A stretch of DNA of 64,000 nucleotides from an uncultured Paracoccaceae bacterium (GCA_947493255.1 CANLQK010000005.1:62001-126000), one strand, 5' to 3'; shown: positions 44,918 through 54,443, counted from the stretch's first letter. Translations and numbers: made by a program. Notes: generated by a model from the sequence alone, not told the origin.

Positions 44918-46264
44918 ATGACCCAAACGCTCGCCGATCTGACCCACCGCCTTATAGATGCTGCGAAATCCGCAGGTGCTGACGCCGCCGATGCCGTTGC
45001 CGTTGCGGGCACGTCTGTTTCTATCGATGTGCGCAATTCTGTGTTGGAAGAAGCACAGCGGTCAGAAGGCACAGACATCGGGTTGCGCGTGTTTGTTGGC
45101 GACCGGTCTGCAAATGTATCCGCGTCCGACACATCTGATCGCACAATTGAAGAAATGGCAGCACGTGCTGTTGCTATGGCAGGTGTTGCCCCAGAAGACC
45201 CGCATGCGGGCCTTGCGGATCCAGCACAGCTGGCCACTGACCTGGACCCAGCGCGCCTTGATCTTGTTGATATAACCGCAGAACCGGATCCTGCATGGAT
45301 GGAAGAACAGGCCCGTATCTCTGAAGTGGCTGCACGCGCAGTAAACGGTGTGGCCCAAGCCCAATCCGCGACGGCCGCATATGGCAGACGACAAGTCTAC
45401 CTTGCCGCAACGAACGGATTCTCGGCGGGCTACGAAAGTACCGGACACACCCTGAGCACTGTTGCAATCGCCGGAACTGGTTCCGACATGGAACGCGACT
45501 ATGATTACGACAGCCGTATCCACCTTTCAGACCGGCGCGATGCCGCTGAAATTGGCCGCATTGCAGGCGAACGCGCTGTCGCGCGTCATGGTGCACGCAA
45601 ACCGCAAACCGGTACCTACCCTGTCTTGTTCGACGAACGCATTGCGTCTTCTCTAATCGGGCACCTTCTTTCAGCCAGTAATGGTGCTGCCGTCGCCCGA
45701 GGGTCTTCATGGTTGATGGACAAAATCGGCGAACGGGTTCTACCGGAAGGCATCGACCTGATCGAAACGCCGCACCGTGCCCGCGTCGCAGGGTCGCGTT
45801 TGTTCGACGGCGAAGGCTTGCCAACACAAGATCGAAAAATCATCGATGACGGTGTTCTAACGGGTTGGACTCTTGATCTTGCTACAGCGCGTAAATTGGG
45901 GCTGAGCAGCACCGCCAGCGCGTCTCGTGGAACATCTGGCCCGCCATCACCATCCAACACGCACATGACGTTAACCCAAGGAACCCAATCGCGCGAAGAC
46001 CTGATCCGCGACATCGGTACCGGCCTTTTGGTGACCTCGATGATCGGGTCGACCATTAACCCCAATACTGGCGACTACTCGCGTGGTGCATCAGGGTTTT
46101 GGATCGAGAACGGCGAAATCGCCTATCCGGTCAATGAATGCACTATTGCAGGTAACCTGCACGAGATGCTTGCACGGATCATCCCTGCCAATGATGCACA
46201 GGCGCATCTTAGCCGCGTGATCCCGAGCCTAATGATCGACAGAATGACACTCGCCGGTGCATAA
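44918..46264 (+). CDS. pmbA: TldE/PmbA-type metalloprotease subunit
   Basis: 448 residues. N-terminal ADAVAVAGTSVSIDVRNSVL, middle AATNGFSAGYESTG, YPVLFDERIASSLIGHLLSA, and C-terminal TGLLVTSMIGSTINPNTGDY and GASGFWIENGEIAYPVNECT match PmbA/TldE. TldD-TldE forms a heterodimeric protease that trims peptides; the HExxxH catalytic motif belongs to TldD, which is not in this window. AAAGGAA before the ATG. Overlaps cysQ. Confidence 0.92.
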   Translation: MTQTLADLTHRLIDAAKSAGADAADAVAVAGTSVSIDVRNSVLEEAQRSEGTDIGLRVFVGDRSANVSASDTSDRTIEEMAARAVAMAGVAPEDPHAGLADPAQLATDLDPARLDLVDITAEPDPAWMEEQARISEVAARAVNGVAQAQSATAAYGRRQVYLAATNGFSAGYESTGHTLSTVAIAGTGSDMERDYDYDSRIHLSDRRDAAEIGRIAGERAVARHGARKPQTGTYPVLFDERIASSLIGHLLSASNGAAVARGSSWLMDKIGERVLPEGIDLIETPHRARVAGSRLFDGEGLPTQDRKIIDDGVLTGWTLDLATARKLGLSSTASASRGTSGPPSPSNTHMTLTQGTQSREDLIRDIGTGLLVTSMIGSTINPNTGDYSRGASGFWIENGEIAYPVNECTIAGNLHEMLARIIPANDAQAHLSRVIPSLMIDRMTLAGA

Positions 46265-47033
46265 ATCCTCGCCCGATCTTGACCTGCTTATCCAAGCGGC
46301 CCGTGATAGCGGGGATATCGCTCGCCATTATTTTAACGCGGCCCCAGAAGTTTGGGAAAAGTCAGGTGGTCAAGGCCCCGTAACCGAAGCCGACCTGCAT
46401 GTTAACCGCCAGCTCGAGGCCGACCTTCAGGCCGCGCGTCCAGATTATGGCTGGCTGTCAGAAGAAACAGAAGACGACACAGACCGCCAGAACACTGACC
46501 GCCTGTTCGTTGTCGACCCGATTGACGGGACCCGCGCCTTTATTGAGGGCGGCAAAGATTGGGCCCATTCTTTAGCTATTGTCGAACATGGGATCGTAAC
46601 AACCGGTGTGGTCTATCTGCCCATGCACGACCTGATGTACACCGCGCAAATTGGAATGGGGGCATATTGCAACAGTGAGCGACTTAACGTTACCGATGAT
46701 AAGCCGATCGAAACGGCGACGGCATTGACGGCCAAACCCAATATGGACCCAAAGTTCTGGGCGACCGACGTCCCCGCATGCAAACGCGCATTCCGATCAT
46801 CACTGGCCTACCGGTTGGCTTTGGTCGCGCAGGGTCAATTTGACGCCATGCTAACCTTTCGCCCAACGTGGGAATGGGATGTCGCGGCGGGCAGTCTTCT
46901 TGTCACCGAAGCTGGCGGTTTGGTAACGGACCAAAGCGGCGCGACGCCGGTATTTAACAACGCGCATCCACAGATCAACGGAATGGTCGCCGCGGGCGGC
47001 GTTCATCATCGGTTCATCGAGGCCCTTGTTTAG
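46257..47033 (+). CDS. cysQ: CysQ-like inositol monophosphatase family phosphatase
   Basis: 258 residues from a GTG at 46257, overlapping pmbA by 8 bases. Metal site motifs: PVTEADLHVN, the Glu pair in WLSEETEDD, FVVDPIDGTRAFIEGG, and FRPTWEWDVAAGSLL. Lithium-sensitive 3'(2'),5'-bisphosphate nucleotidase (PAP recycling in sulfate assimilation) is the likely activity; inositol phosphatase cannot be excluded. Confidence 0.85.
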   Translation: MHKSSPDLDLLIQAARDSGDIARHYFNAAPEVWEKSGGQGPVTEADLHVNRQLEADLQAARPDYGWLSEETEDDTDRQNTDRLFVVDPIDGTRAFIEGGKDWAHSLAIVEHGIVTTGVVYLPMHDLMYTAQIGMGAYCNSERLNVTDDKPIETATALTAKPNMDPKFWATDVPACKRAFRSSLAYRLALVAQGQFDAMLTFRPTWEWDVAAGSLLVTEAGGLVTDQSGATPVFNNAHPQINGMVAAGGVHHRFIEALV

Positions 47034-47114
47034 ATGATTTGCCCTGATCCACTTTACCCCGTGCACGGCACAGCCTAGGGTCAGGCGAACGTATTTTAGA
47101 CCCAAAGGTGCCCT

Positions 47115-47357
47115 ATGACCCAACGCCTCCACCTTGTTTTCGGCGGTGAACTCATCGACCCAACAAAGAACGCCTTCAAAGATGTTGACGATATCCATAT
47201 CGTTGGGATGTTCCCCAACTATGAAGCGGCGTTCAATGCTTGGAAAAGCGAGGCGCAGCGGACGGTAGATAACGCGCACATGCGTTATTTTATTGCCCAT
47301 ATCCATCGCCTGCGCGACGAAGAGGCCGCAGCTTCACCAACAGAAGAACTCGGTTAA
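47115..47357 (+). CDS. DUF4170 protein
   Basis: 80 residues: RLHLVFGGELIDPTKNAF, DIHIVGMFPNYEAAFNAWKS, AQRTVDNAHMRYFIAHIHRL. A small cytoplasmic protein of the alphaproteobacterial DUF4170 family, usually encoded beside lipid A genes, as here upstream of a KdtA-like gene and lpxK. AAAGGTG before the ATG. Function unknown. Confidence 0.88.
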   Translation: MTQRLHLVFGGELIDPTKNAFKDVDDIHIVGMFPNYEAAFNAWKSEAQRTVDNAHMRYFIAHIHRLRDEEAAASPTEELG

Positions 47358-47373
47358 TAAAAGGACGCGCGGT

Positions 47374-48498
47374 ATGATCTGGGTTCATTGCGGAGACGCA
47401 GCCTGCGTCACCTCGACCCAATCATTGGTCGCGCGTCTATCTCTCGAAAACGATGGAAACGGTGTTCTCGTCACTGCCGCAGAGGGTGTGTTGGCGAAGT
47501 TCGACTCCTTTCCGAAGGGCGTCGAGAGCGATGTCATGCCGCCGGACACGCCGCACCGCACCCGCGTTTTCCTAGATGATTGGAACCCGTCCTACCTTAT
47601 CTGGAACGGCGGTACCCTACGCCCTGCGATGTTGCGTAACGTGCACCGCGCACACATCAAGGCGACCCTTATGAACACGACTGTTGATGGTATTCTCGGT
47701 GGCGGCGCGCGTTGGATCCCGCGGGCGGCACGGACCGCCGTACAGGCATTCGAACGGGTTCTAACAGTCGACGGCGCAACCGCCACGCGCCTAAAACGGG
47801 GTGGCGTTCCAGCAGATCGTGTGCAGGCGACAGGTCCTATTTTGGAAGATCCGATTGCCCTACCCCACAACCCTCATGAATTCACCGTAATGGCAGAGGC
47901 TGTTGGGGCACGCCCTGTCTGGTTTGCTGCAAATGTCGGCACCAATGAGGTGAAGCACATGGCAGCAACCCATTTGGCTGCAAGCCGCAAAAGCCACCGA
48001 ATGTTGATGATACTGACGCCCGATGACATCGACAGCGGACTTGAAGTTGCAGCAACCTTACGTGAGGCCGGCCTGCAGGTGGGCCTTCGGTCGGACGGTG
48101 ATGACCCATTGCCAGAAATGCAAGTCTACGTCGCTGATCTACCGGATGAAATTGGCCTCTGGTACCGCATTTCCCCATTGACGTTCATTGGGGGAACTTT
48201 GGGTGGGGGCGACGTTGCATCACCCTTCGAGCCAATTATTCTTGGGTCTGCAGTTATTCACGGGCCTCGCAAGCATCCACATCGTGCCCGCTTTGAGCGC
48301 CTGGCCGGGGTTGAAGCGAGCCGCGAAATCCGGTCGGCAGCAGAGCTGGGGATCGCGATTGCGACGCTGTCTTCCCCAGAACAATGTGCACGGATGTCAT
48401 TGGCGGGTTGGGAAGAAATCACGCGAACATCTGATATTGTGAACACATTGATCCACCACGCCGTAGATCAGGCGGAACAGGCAAGAGGCACCTCATGA
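47374..48498 (+). CDS. Divergent KdtA/WaaA-like glycosyltransferase
   Basis: 374 residues, shorter than usual Kdo transferases (about 420), lacking the N-terminal membrane anchor. It starts [19 protein letters not shown] where family members read roughly WIHAVSVGEV; the catalytic-base Glu position is taken by a non-acidic residue. The usual ETELWP stretch is also missing ([11 protein letters not shown] instead). The C-terminal domain is well kept: [44 protein letters not shown] before the ATG; ATGA overlap with lpxK. Either a Kdo-type enzyme with altered chemistry or one that lost activity or changed function. Confidence 0.8.
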   Translation: MIWVHCGDAACVTSTQSLVARLSLENDGNGVLVTAAEGVLAKFDSFPKGVESDVMPPDTPHRTRVFLDDWNPSYLIWNGGTLRPAMLRNVHRAHIKATLMNTTVDGILGGGARWIPRAARTAVQAFERVLTVDGATATRLKRGGVPADRVQATGPILEDPIALPHNPHEFTVMAEAVGARPVWFAANVGTNEVKHMAATHLAASRKSHRMLMILTPDDIDSGLEVAATLREAGLQVGLRSDGDDPLPEMQVYVADLPDEIGLWYRISPLTFIGGTLGGGDVASPFEPIILGSAVIHGPRKHPHRARFERLAGVEASREIRSAAELGIAIATLSSPEQCARMSLAGWEEITRTSDIVNTLIHHAVDQAEQARGTS

Positions 48499-49487
48499 AG
48501 CCCCCATTATTCTGGTATAAAGATCGCAGTATTTGGGCGTCGCTGCTGGCTCCGCTTGGTAGGCTTTATGGCGCGGCTACGGCCCGGCGCGTTCGCCGCG
48601 CTCCATCGCATCGCGCGTCGGTTCCCGTGATTTGTATCGGCAACATCAACGCAGGCGGAACAGGCAAAACGCCAACGGCAATCGCCCTGACGAACCACCT
48701 GTCCGACATGGGTCAGGTCGTGCACCTAGTCAGCCGCGGTTACGGCGGTGCATTGGCCGGACCGGTGCAAGTGGACCCCACAACACACAAAGCGGACGAT
48801 GTTGGCGACGAGCCGTTACTGCTGGCGGCGTTTGCGCCCACGTGGGTAGCCAAAGACCGAGCCGCAGGTGTGAAAGCAGCAGAGGCGGCAGGGGCCAGCG
48901 TGATATTGTTGGACGATGGGTTCCAAAATCCGAGTGTTCACAAGGACTTGCAGATTGTCGTTGTAGACGCGGTGAAGGGGTTCGGAAATGGGCGCGCGAT
49001 GCCTGCCGGCCCATTGCGAGAACCTGTTGCGGCGGGGCTAGCCCGCGCGGATGCCTTAATGGTGATCGGCGCAAATGGGCCTCGGGCCAAGTTCCAACCC
49101 GACCTGCCAGACACCTGTATTCGACTTGATGGACAGCTTGACCCATTGCCTACGGGCATGCCGCTGAATGGTTTGCCGGTGCTTGCATTTGCAGGCATTG
49201 GGCACCCTGAAAAGTTCTTTGCGACGTTGCGTAGCATGGGAGCAGAGGTAGTGCGAGGCGAAGCCTTGGACGACCACCAACCGCTGACCGACAGCCTGTT
49301 ATTGCGTCTGGAAACCGAAGCCAAAACGCGCGGGTTGCACATGGTAACGACCGAAAAAGACGCCGTGCGACTGCCCGACAGTTTCCGCCGTAAAGTGACG
49401 ACAATACCCGTGCGCCTAACGTTAATAGATTGGTCTAAGCTGGATGCGAAACTAGCGGATCTAGGGCTGACTGACGAGAAAGCTTAA
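48495..49487 (+). CDS. lpxK: Tetraacyldisaccharide 4'-kinase
   Basis: 330 residues with one N-terminal membrane segment and Walker A in [50 protein letters not shown] and [20 protein letters not shown] are family blocks. It phosphorylates the lipid A precursor at the 4' position on the inner-membrane face. Overlaps the KdtA-like gene by ATGA. Confidence 0.94.
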   Translation: MKPPLFWYKDRSIWASLLAPLGRLYGAATARRVRRAPSHRASVPVICIGNINAGGTGKTPTAIALTNHLSDMGQVVHLVSRGYGGALAGPVQVDPTTHKADDVGDEPLLLAAFAPTWVAKDRAAGVKAAEAAGASVILLDDGFQNPSVHKDLQIVVVDAVKGFGNGRAMPAGPLREPVAAGLARADALMVIGANGPRAKFQPDLPDTCIRLDGQLDPLPTGMPLNGLPVLAFAGIGHPEKFFATLRSMGAEVVRGEALDDHQPLTDSLLLRLETEAKTRGLHMVTTEKDAVRLPDSFRRKVTTIPVRLTLIDWSKLDAKLADLGLTDEKA

Positions 49488-49558
49488 CGCAGCGATCAGT
49501 CCGGTAGGCGTTTTCGCAAGAATCGAAACTTAACGCCCTATTTTAAGGGTTTTGACAC

Positions 49559-49602
49559 ATACACAATGCGTACACATCCTGTACACAACCTGTACAGCCT
49601 TG
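49559..49602. repeat. Four consecutive 11-bp direct repeats (GTACACA units)
   Basis: Units ATACACAATGC (49559), GTACACATCCT (49570), GTACACAACCT (49581) and GTACAGCCTTG (49592) follow without gaps at 11-bp period, about one helical turn. A TTGACA hexamer precedes them (49552-49557). The array lies between the convergent genes lpxK and dsbA, where no promoter is expected. Confidence 0.75.
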
Positions 49603-49685
49603 GTGTGGCAATGCGCACAGTTAACGCACCGAACGGTTGGAATGTTAACGTTTTGGTTCTGGCTGAATCCTGCATACCAAATCAG

Positions 49686-49716
49686 AAACCCCCAAAACGC
49701 GAACGCACTTTGGGGG
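49686..49716 (-). terminator. Hairpin terminator of the DsbA gene
   Basis: CCCCCAAA (49689-49696) and TTTGGGGG (49709-49716) form a perfect 8-bp stem; on the minus strand it is followed by a short TTTCTGATTT. It lies about 30 bases after the stop at 49748. Confidence 0.65.
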
Positions 49717-49747
49717 TCAGTCAATCGTGGGCTTTATGAGACGCGGC

Positions 49748-50410
49748 TTAGTTAGCGGCTTCTAGTTTTTCATCCAGAATTTCTGCGAACTCAGAATAGT
49801 TCATGTTGGCGTATTTTTCACCGTTGATGACAAAGCTTGGTGTGCCCTGCACGTCATCTGCTTCGGCGTTGGCGCGATACCATGCCATAAGTTCTTGGGC
49901 GTTGTCGCCGTCGCTCATGCAAGCGTCGAGTTCTTCGTCTGTGATACCGGCAACTTTGCCGATGTTGCGCAGTGCGGCAGCGATTGCTGCACCGTCACCT
50001 GCACGCGCCCAATCTTGTTGGCCTTCGTACAACAGGTTGGAAATGCCAAAGAACCGCATTTCACCACCACAACGGGCGATCATGGATGCCCACAATCCTG
50101 GTTGGTCAAAGTACACTTCGCGGTACACAAACCGGATAAGGCCGGTGTCGATGTAGTTTTCCTTCAGCTCTTGATACTGATTGGAATGGAACGCTGCACA
50201 GTGTGGGCAGGTGTAGGATGCATATTCGATCAGCTCGACGGGAGCGTCTGGGTTGCCCTGTACCATCTCAACAACGTTGAATTCAGCAACTTCATCGCTG
50301 ACGGCGCTTGCGGCAGTCGGGGCGGGTTCGGACCGGTTCAAAAACCAGGCGCCACCAGCAACGGCAACAACCGCTACAACGGCAACAGAGGCGAGGGTAG
50401 ATTTGTTCAT
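49748..50410 (-). CDS. DsbA-family thiol:disulfide oxidoreductase
   Basis: 220 residues. N-terminal uncleaved-type membrane anchor or signal (LASVAVVAVVAVAGGAWFL), then a thioredoxin fold with a helical insertion: active site YASYTCPHCAAF (C68-C71), and cis-Pro loop VQGTPSFVINGEKY. Introduces disulfides in the periplasm; an additional Cys pair occurs in the helical domain. ATG at 50408-50410 is chosen over an upstream TTG at 50425, whose start would overlap the DciA-like gene. Confidence 0.9.
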   Translation of the reverse strand: MNKSTLASVAVVAVVAVAGGAWFLNRSEPAPTAASAVSDEVAEFNVVEMVQGNPDAPVELIEYASYTCPHCAAFHSNQYQELKENYIDTGLIRFVYREVYFDQPGLWASMIARCGGEMRFFGISNLLYEGQQDWARAGDGAAIAAALRNIGKVAGITDEELDACMSDGDNAQELMAWYRANAEADDVQGTPSFVINGEKYANMNYSEFAEILDEKLEAAN

Positions 50411-50421
50411 CAGATGCTCTT

Positions 50422-50937
50422 TCAAATATCGATTGGACGTTTGCTAATGACATTGGCACCCAGCGCTTCGAGCGCAAGGCGTAACTCGTCATTTTCAACA
50501 GGTGCGGCAAGATGTTGCGCGGCGGATTTTGCTTCGGGCTTTGGGCCTTTGGGCGTCTTTGGACCGTGATCAAAAGCCAATTGGCCTTCGGCAAAGCCCG
50601 TACGGGCAGTTTGGGTAATGCGCACGCGGGCGATAGCGTTGTAACCGTAACAGGCATTTACCTTTTCGCGGATCTGCTCTTTTTGCATTTCCAGCATGGG
50701 CGCCTGCGCGCCGGATGTTAGAACAGTCAATGTCGCGCCGAACCCACCTTTGGCATAGCTGACATCAACAGGTGAGGCGATTTTTGCCATCGCTTCGCCG
50801 ACGATTTCGGCCCAGTGGGTCAAAACACGGGTTTGCGCAAAGCCACGGGTTTCGGTCGCGCCCCGAATGCTTTTTTGCATTAAGGTCGCTGCGCGGGAAA
50901 ATCCGCGCTTTGAATTATATGATCGTGGCTGTTTCAT
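50422..50937 (-). CDS. DciA-like DUF721 protein
   Basis: 171 residues. The N-terminal KH-like DUF721 domain is FAQTRVLTHWAEIVGEAMAK, ISPVDVSYA-like region (ASPVDVSYAKGG), ATLTVLTSGAQAPMLEMQKE and ARVRITQT; the C-terminal part is Lys/Pro-rich and probably disordered. DciA proteins load the replicative helicase in bacteria lacking DnaC; short alphaproteobacterial members are annotated as DUF721 only. It heads a unit with the DsbA gene and diverges from mutY. Confidence 0.82.
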   Translation of the reverse strand: MKQPRSYNSKRGFSRAATLMQKSIRGATETRGFAQTRVLTHWAEIVGEAMAKIASPVDVSYAKGGFGATLTVLTSGAQAPMLEMQKEQIREKVNACYGYNAIARVRITQTARTGFAEGQLAFDHGPKTPKGPKPEAKSAAQHLAAPVENDELRLALEALGANVISKRPIDI

Positions 50938-51004
50938 TGTTGCGCGCTATTCTAAACCTCTGGAACAGCAACACCAGCGAAACTGCAGAACAAGGGTAAC
51001 AAAC

Positions 51005-52063
51005 TTGGGGAAAACTAGGGTCACAAGCGCGTTACTGGATTGGTATGACGTTCATGCCCGTGAAATGCCGTGGCGGGTGATGCCTGCCGACCGCAAGGCA
51101 GGCGTGCGGCCAGACCCTTATACGGTTTGGCTGTCAGAGGTGATGTTGCAGCAAACGACTGTCGCCGCGGTGCGCGACTATCATCGCAAGTTTACGGCGA
51201 TGTGGCCAAATGTTGTGGTGCTTGCCGAAGCGGAAGATGCAGATGTGATGGCCGCCTGGGCGGGCCTTGGGTATTATGCAAGGGCGCGCAACCTTCTGAA
51301 ATGCGCCCGCGCGGTAGTGGCAGAGCATGACGGCGCATTCCCCCAAACATATGATGAGCTAATAACCTTACCGGGTATCGGCCCCTATACCGCGGCCGCC
51401 ATTTCGGCGATTGCGTTTGATGAACCATCAACCGTGCTGGATGGAAACGTCGAACGGGTTATGGCGCGCCTTTACAATGATGAAACACCGTTACCTGCAG
51501 CCAAGCCTGTTTTCATGGGATACGCCGAGCAACACACATCGGCCAACCGCCCCGGTGATTATGCACAGGCGGTGATGGACCTTGGGGCGACGATTTGCAC
51601 CCCAAAGAACCCCGCCTGTGGGATCTGCCCGCTGCGTGAACCCTGCGACGCACGCAGCGCTGGGACGCAGTTGGAACTACCAAAGAAAACGCCAAAGAAA
51701 CCCAAACCCACCCGCTATGGGACGGCCTATATCGCGCGGCGCGCGGATGGGGCTTGGTTGGTGGAAACACGCCCAGACAAGGGGTTATTGGGGGGTATGT
51801 TGGGTTGGCCAACGACAGACTGGGGAGACGACCCTGCCCCATTTGCACCGATTGAAGCGGATTGGACGACGTTGAACGAAACGGCGCGTCACACGTTTAC
51901 GCACTTTCATCTTATCCTGACGGTGCAGGTTGCGAGGCTGCCCCAGAACGCTGCCCCAACACGCGGTCATTTCAGCGCGGTTGATACGTTTGACCACACG
52001 GCACTGCCAACCGTGATGCAAAAGGCCTACACAATTGCGAATGCGACGCTACGGACTGTTTGA
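51005..52063 (+). CDS. mutY: A/G-specific adenine glycosylase
   Basis: 352 residues from a TTG at 51005 with CAAGGG upstream (no better start downstream before LLDWYDVHAREMPWR). HhH-GPD core: WLSEVMLQQTTVAAVRDYH with the catalytic Glu, LPGIGPYTAAAISAIAF helix-hairpin-helix, the iron-sulfur cysteines in CTPKNPACGICPLREPC, and a C-terminal NUDIX-like domain that reads 8-oxoG. It removes adenine opposite 8-oxoguanine. Divergent from the DciA-like gene, a conserved arrangement in the group. Confidence 0.93.
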   Translation: MGKTRVTSALLDWYDVHAREMPWRVMPADRKAGVRPDPYTVWLSEVMLQQTTVAAVRDYHRKFTAMWPNVVVLAEAEDADVMAAWAGLGYYARARNLLKCARAVVAEHDGAFPQTYDELITLPGIGPYTAAAISAIAFDEPSTVLDGNVERVMARLYNDETPLPAAKPVFMGYAEQHTSANRPGDYAQAVMDLGATICTPKNPACGICPLREPCDARSAGTQLELPKKTPKKPKPTRYGTAYIARRADGAWLVETRPDKGLLGGMLGWPTTDWGDDPAPFAPIEADWTTLNETARHTFTHFHLILTVQVARLPQNAAPTRGHFSAVDTFDHTALPTVMQKAYTIANATLRTV

Positions 52064-52111
52064 GTGGGACGGCTCTAGGCCTATAGTGCAAATGTAATCA
52101 GGAGCCGCCCC

Positions 52112-53260
52112 ATGTCATCTTTCCCAATCGTCCCTCGCGATCAAATGGCCAAGATCAGCCGTGCGGCCCCATTTTGGATGTCGGTTGGGCTGCTCCCCTT
52201 GGTTTGGATTGGGGCTGTTTTTGGCGGTTGGGCGGTTGTGTTGGTGCCTGTGGCAACCTGGTATTTGTTTTCAATCATCGATGCGATTGTCGGAACCTAT
52301 GAGGCGAATGCGGACCTTGAGACCACCGATGATGAGATGCAGTGGTACACCCTTATCACCTTGGTTTGGGCACCGCTTCAGTTCGTGACGCTGTTTGGCG
52401 TGATCTGGTATGTTCAGGCGACAGGGCACCTTGGGTGGCTTGAAAAGCTGGTTTTGTTTTTCGGTACGGGTGCCATGTGTGGCACGATTGGCATCGTTTA
52501 TGCCCACGAATTGGCGCACCAGAAACCGAAACTAGAACGGTGGCTTGGGGATATTTTGCTGGCGATGGTGCTGTATTCCCATTTCCGTAGCGAACATTTG
52601 TTGGTTCATCACCGCTATGTCGGCACCCCGCGCGACGCGGTAACGGCGCGCTACAACGAGAACTTTCACCTGTTTTTCCCGCGTGTGTTCTGGACGCAGC
52701 CCGTTTCGGCCTTCAAGGCAGAGAAGGCGATGTTGGCGCGCAAAGGGTTAGAATGGCACCACCCAAGCAACCCCTTTTGGCGCTACGCGGTGCTGCAACT
52801 TACAATGATCTTGATCGCCATTTTGATTGGCGGATGGGGTGGATTAGGGTGGTTTGTGTTCAACGCCTATATCGCCATCGTCCAGCTAGAGGTGGTGAAC
52901 TATGTTGAACATTACGGCCTGACCCGCAAACATTTGGGCGATGGAAAATACGAACATGTGCTGCCGCGCCATTCGTGGAATTCCAGCCATAAGGGTTCAA
53001 ACTGGCTGTTGATCAACCTGCAACGTCACAGTGACCATCATTACAAACCCAACCGTCGGTTCCCGTTGTTGCAAACCTACGACGAAGACGAGGCCCCACA
53101 ACTGCCCTATGGCTATCCGATCATGACGATGATGGCGATGATCCCACCGTTGTGGCGGCGCACCATGAACCCGCGCGTGCGCGCATGGCGCAAAAAGTAC
53201 TATCCAGAAATTGAAGATTGGACACCCTACAAGACGGCGTCCAACCCGATGCCACGATAA
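52112..53260 (+). CDS. alkB: Alkane 1-monooxygenase
   Basis: 382 residues, integral membrane with about six segments and all histidine boxes: HELAH at 132-136, EHLLVHH at 161-167, NYVEHYG at 263-269 and LQRHSDHH at 303-310. A di-iron enzyme that hydroxylates medium-chain n-alkanes at the terminal carbon using rubredoxin. No rubredoxin or rubredoxin reductase gene is nearby, so the electron donors are elsewhere. CAGGAG before the ATG. Monocistronic. Confidence 0.94.
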   Translation: MSSFPIVPRDQMAKISRAAPFWMSVGLLPLVWIGAVFGGWAVVLVPVATWYLFSIIDAIVGTYEANADLETTDDEMQWYTLITLVWAPLQFVTLFGVIWYVQATGHLGWLEKLVLFFGTGAMCGTIGIVYAHELAHQKPKLERWLGDILLAMVLYSHFRSEHLLVHHRYVGTPRDAVTARYNENFHLFFPRVFWTQPVSAFKAEKAMLARKGLEWHHPSNPFWRYAVLQLTMILIAILIGGWGGLGWFVFNAYIAIVQLEVVNYVEHYGLTRKHLGDGKYEHVLPRHSWNSSHKGSNWLLINLQRHSDHHYKPNRRFPLLQTYDEDEAPQLPYGYPIMTMMAMIPPLWRRTMNPRVRAWRKKYYPEIEDWTPYKTASNPMPR

Positions 53261-53265
53261 CGCGC

Positions 53266-54270
53266 TTATTTTGAATTGCGGCGTTGCCCGCTGACCCAAG
53301 CCCAAGAAGAGCGGCACATGTCGGCCAAGCTACGCGTGGCTTCGAAACCTAGTTCTTCTTTAGCCTTAGTTGGGCGTGCAGTAAGCACCGCGACATCGCC
53401 GTCGCGACGGGGCGCGATTTTATAGTTCAGGTCCTGATCGCAGGCCTCGCCATAAGCGCGGACGACATCCAACACAGACGACCCTTCGCCAGTTCCGAGG
53501 TTCACCGTGTGGCTAGAACCCGTTTCGAGCAATGATTTGATCGACAACACGTGCCCGTTGGCCAAATCTTCGACGTGAATATAGTCGCGTACACCGGTTC
53601 CGTCGGGAGTGTCATAGTCGTCGCCAAATACTGCTAATTGTTCCAAATCGCCCGTGGCAACCTTGGCGATGTAGGGCACAAGGTTATTTGGGATATCGGA
53701 CGGATCTTCGCCAATCATCGCGGATTGGTGTGCGCCAACTGGGTTGAAATACCGCAAAATTCCGACGGCCCAATCATCGTTCAACTGTTCCAAAATCTGT
53801 TCGCCTGCGATCTTGGTATAGGCATAGGGGGAAGTGTACGTACGTGGGTGATCTTCTGGGATCGGCTGTACGTCCGTGTCGCCATAAACGGTGGCCGACG
53901 ACGAAAACACGATGCGGCGTACACCTGCACCATCCATTGCGGACAGTAGGTTAAGCAGGCCACCAACGTTGGTGTGGATATATTCGAGTGGTTTTTCAAC
54001 GCTTTCACCCACGGCCTTTTTAGCCGCGAAATGCACAACGCCGTCGATCTGATGCGCATCAAAGACGGCTGCCAGTTCGTCACGGTTTAAGACGTCACCT
54101 TGAATGACATGAACAGCATCGCCGCTAATGTCTTGCAATCGAGAAGGAACATCCGGTTTCGCGTTCGAGAAATTATCAAAAATCACGACTTCGAAGCCAG
54201 CTTCGACCAACGCCAAATATGTGTGCGACCCAATATAGCCCGCACCACCCGTCAAAAGAATCTTTGCCAT
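53266..54270 (-). CDS. galE: UDP-glucose 4-epimerase
   Basis: 334 residues: ILLTGGAGYIGSHTYLAL, VVIFDNFSNAKPDV, VHFAAKKAVGESVEKPLEY, FSSSATVYGD, catalytic SPYAYTKIAGEQ, RYFNPVGAH and GTGVRDYIHVEDLANGH. It interconverts UDP-glucose and UDP-galactose, feeding surface glycans. AAGGCTGGG before the ATG. Separated from the upstream ccrM by a strong terminator. Confidence 0.95.
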   Translation of the reverse strand: MAKILLTGGAGYIGSHTYLALVEAGFEVVIFDNFSNAKPDVPSRLQDISGDAVHVIQGDVLNRDELAAVFDAHQIDGVVHFAAKKAVGESVEKPLEYIHTNVGGLLNLLSAMDGAGVRRIVFSSSATVYGDTDVQPIPEDHPRTYTSPYAYTKIAGEQILEQLNDDWAVGILRYFNPVGAHQSAMIGEDPSDIPNNLVPYIAKVATGDLEQLAVFGDDYDTPDGTGVRDYIHVEDLANGHVLSIKSLLETGSSHTVNLGTGEGSSVLDVVRAYGEACDQDLNYKIAPRRDGDVAVLTARPTKAKEELGFEATRSLADMCRSSWAWVSGQRRNSK

Positions 54271-54333
54271 AACCCAGCCTTGTAAAATGTTTGCCCCCTT
54301 ATGACTCTCAAACTGGCTAAGGTCACGGGGTAC

Positions 54334-54375
54334 AAAAAGAAAAAACCCCCGTCAGGTCTTGGGGACCGACGGGGG
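54334..54375 (-). terminator. Intrinsic terminator of ccrM
   Basis: On the minus strand CCCCCGTC, 14-base loop, GACGGGGG, then TTTTTTCTTTTT. It lies about 70 bases after the ccrM stop. Confidence 0.92.
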
Positions 54376-54443
54376 ATAAGTGGTGCCACGGCTATAGGGC
54401 CGCAGGCACAGGCGGTAATCGTAAATTCTGGAGTTTGGGTTGC

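Noticed and set aside
44515-45237. 240-codon open frame antisense to DUF2125 copy 2 and pmbA
   Set aside because: Ser/Ala/Arg-rich shadow spanning the end of one well-supported gene, a hairpin and the start of another.
49530-49724. 64-codon open frame on the minus strand after dsbA
   Set aside because: It runs through the dsbA terminator hairpin and the 11-bp repeat array and lacks an RBS.
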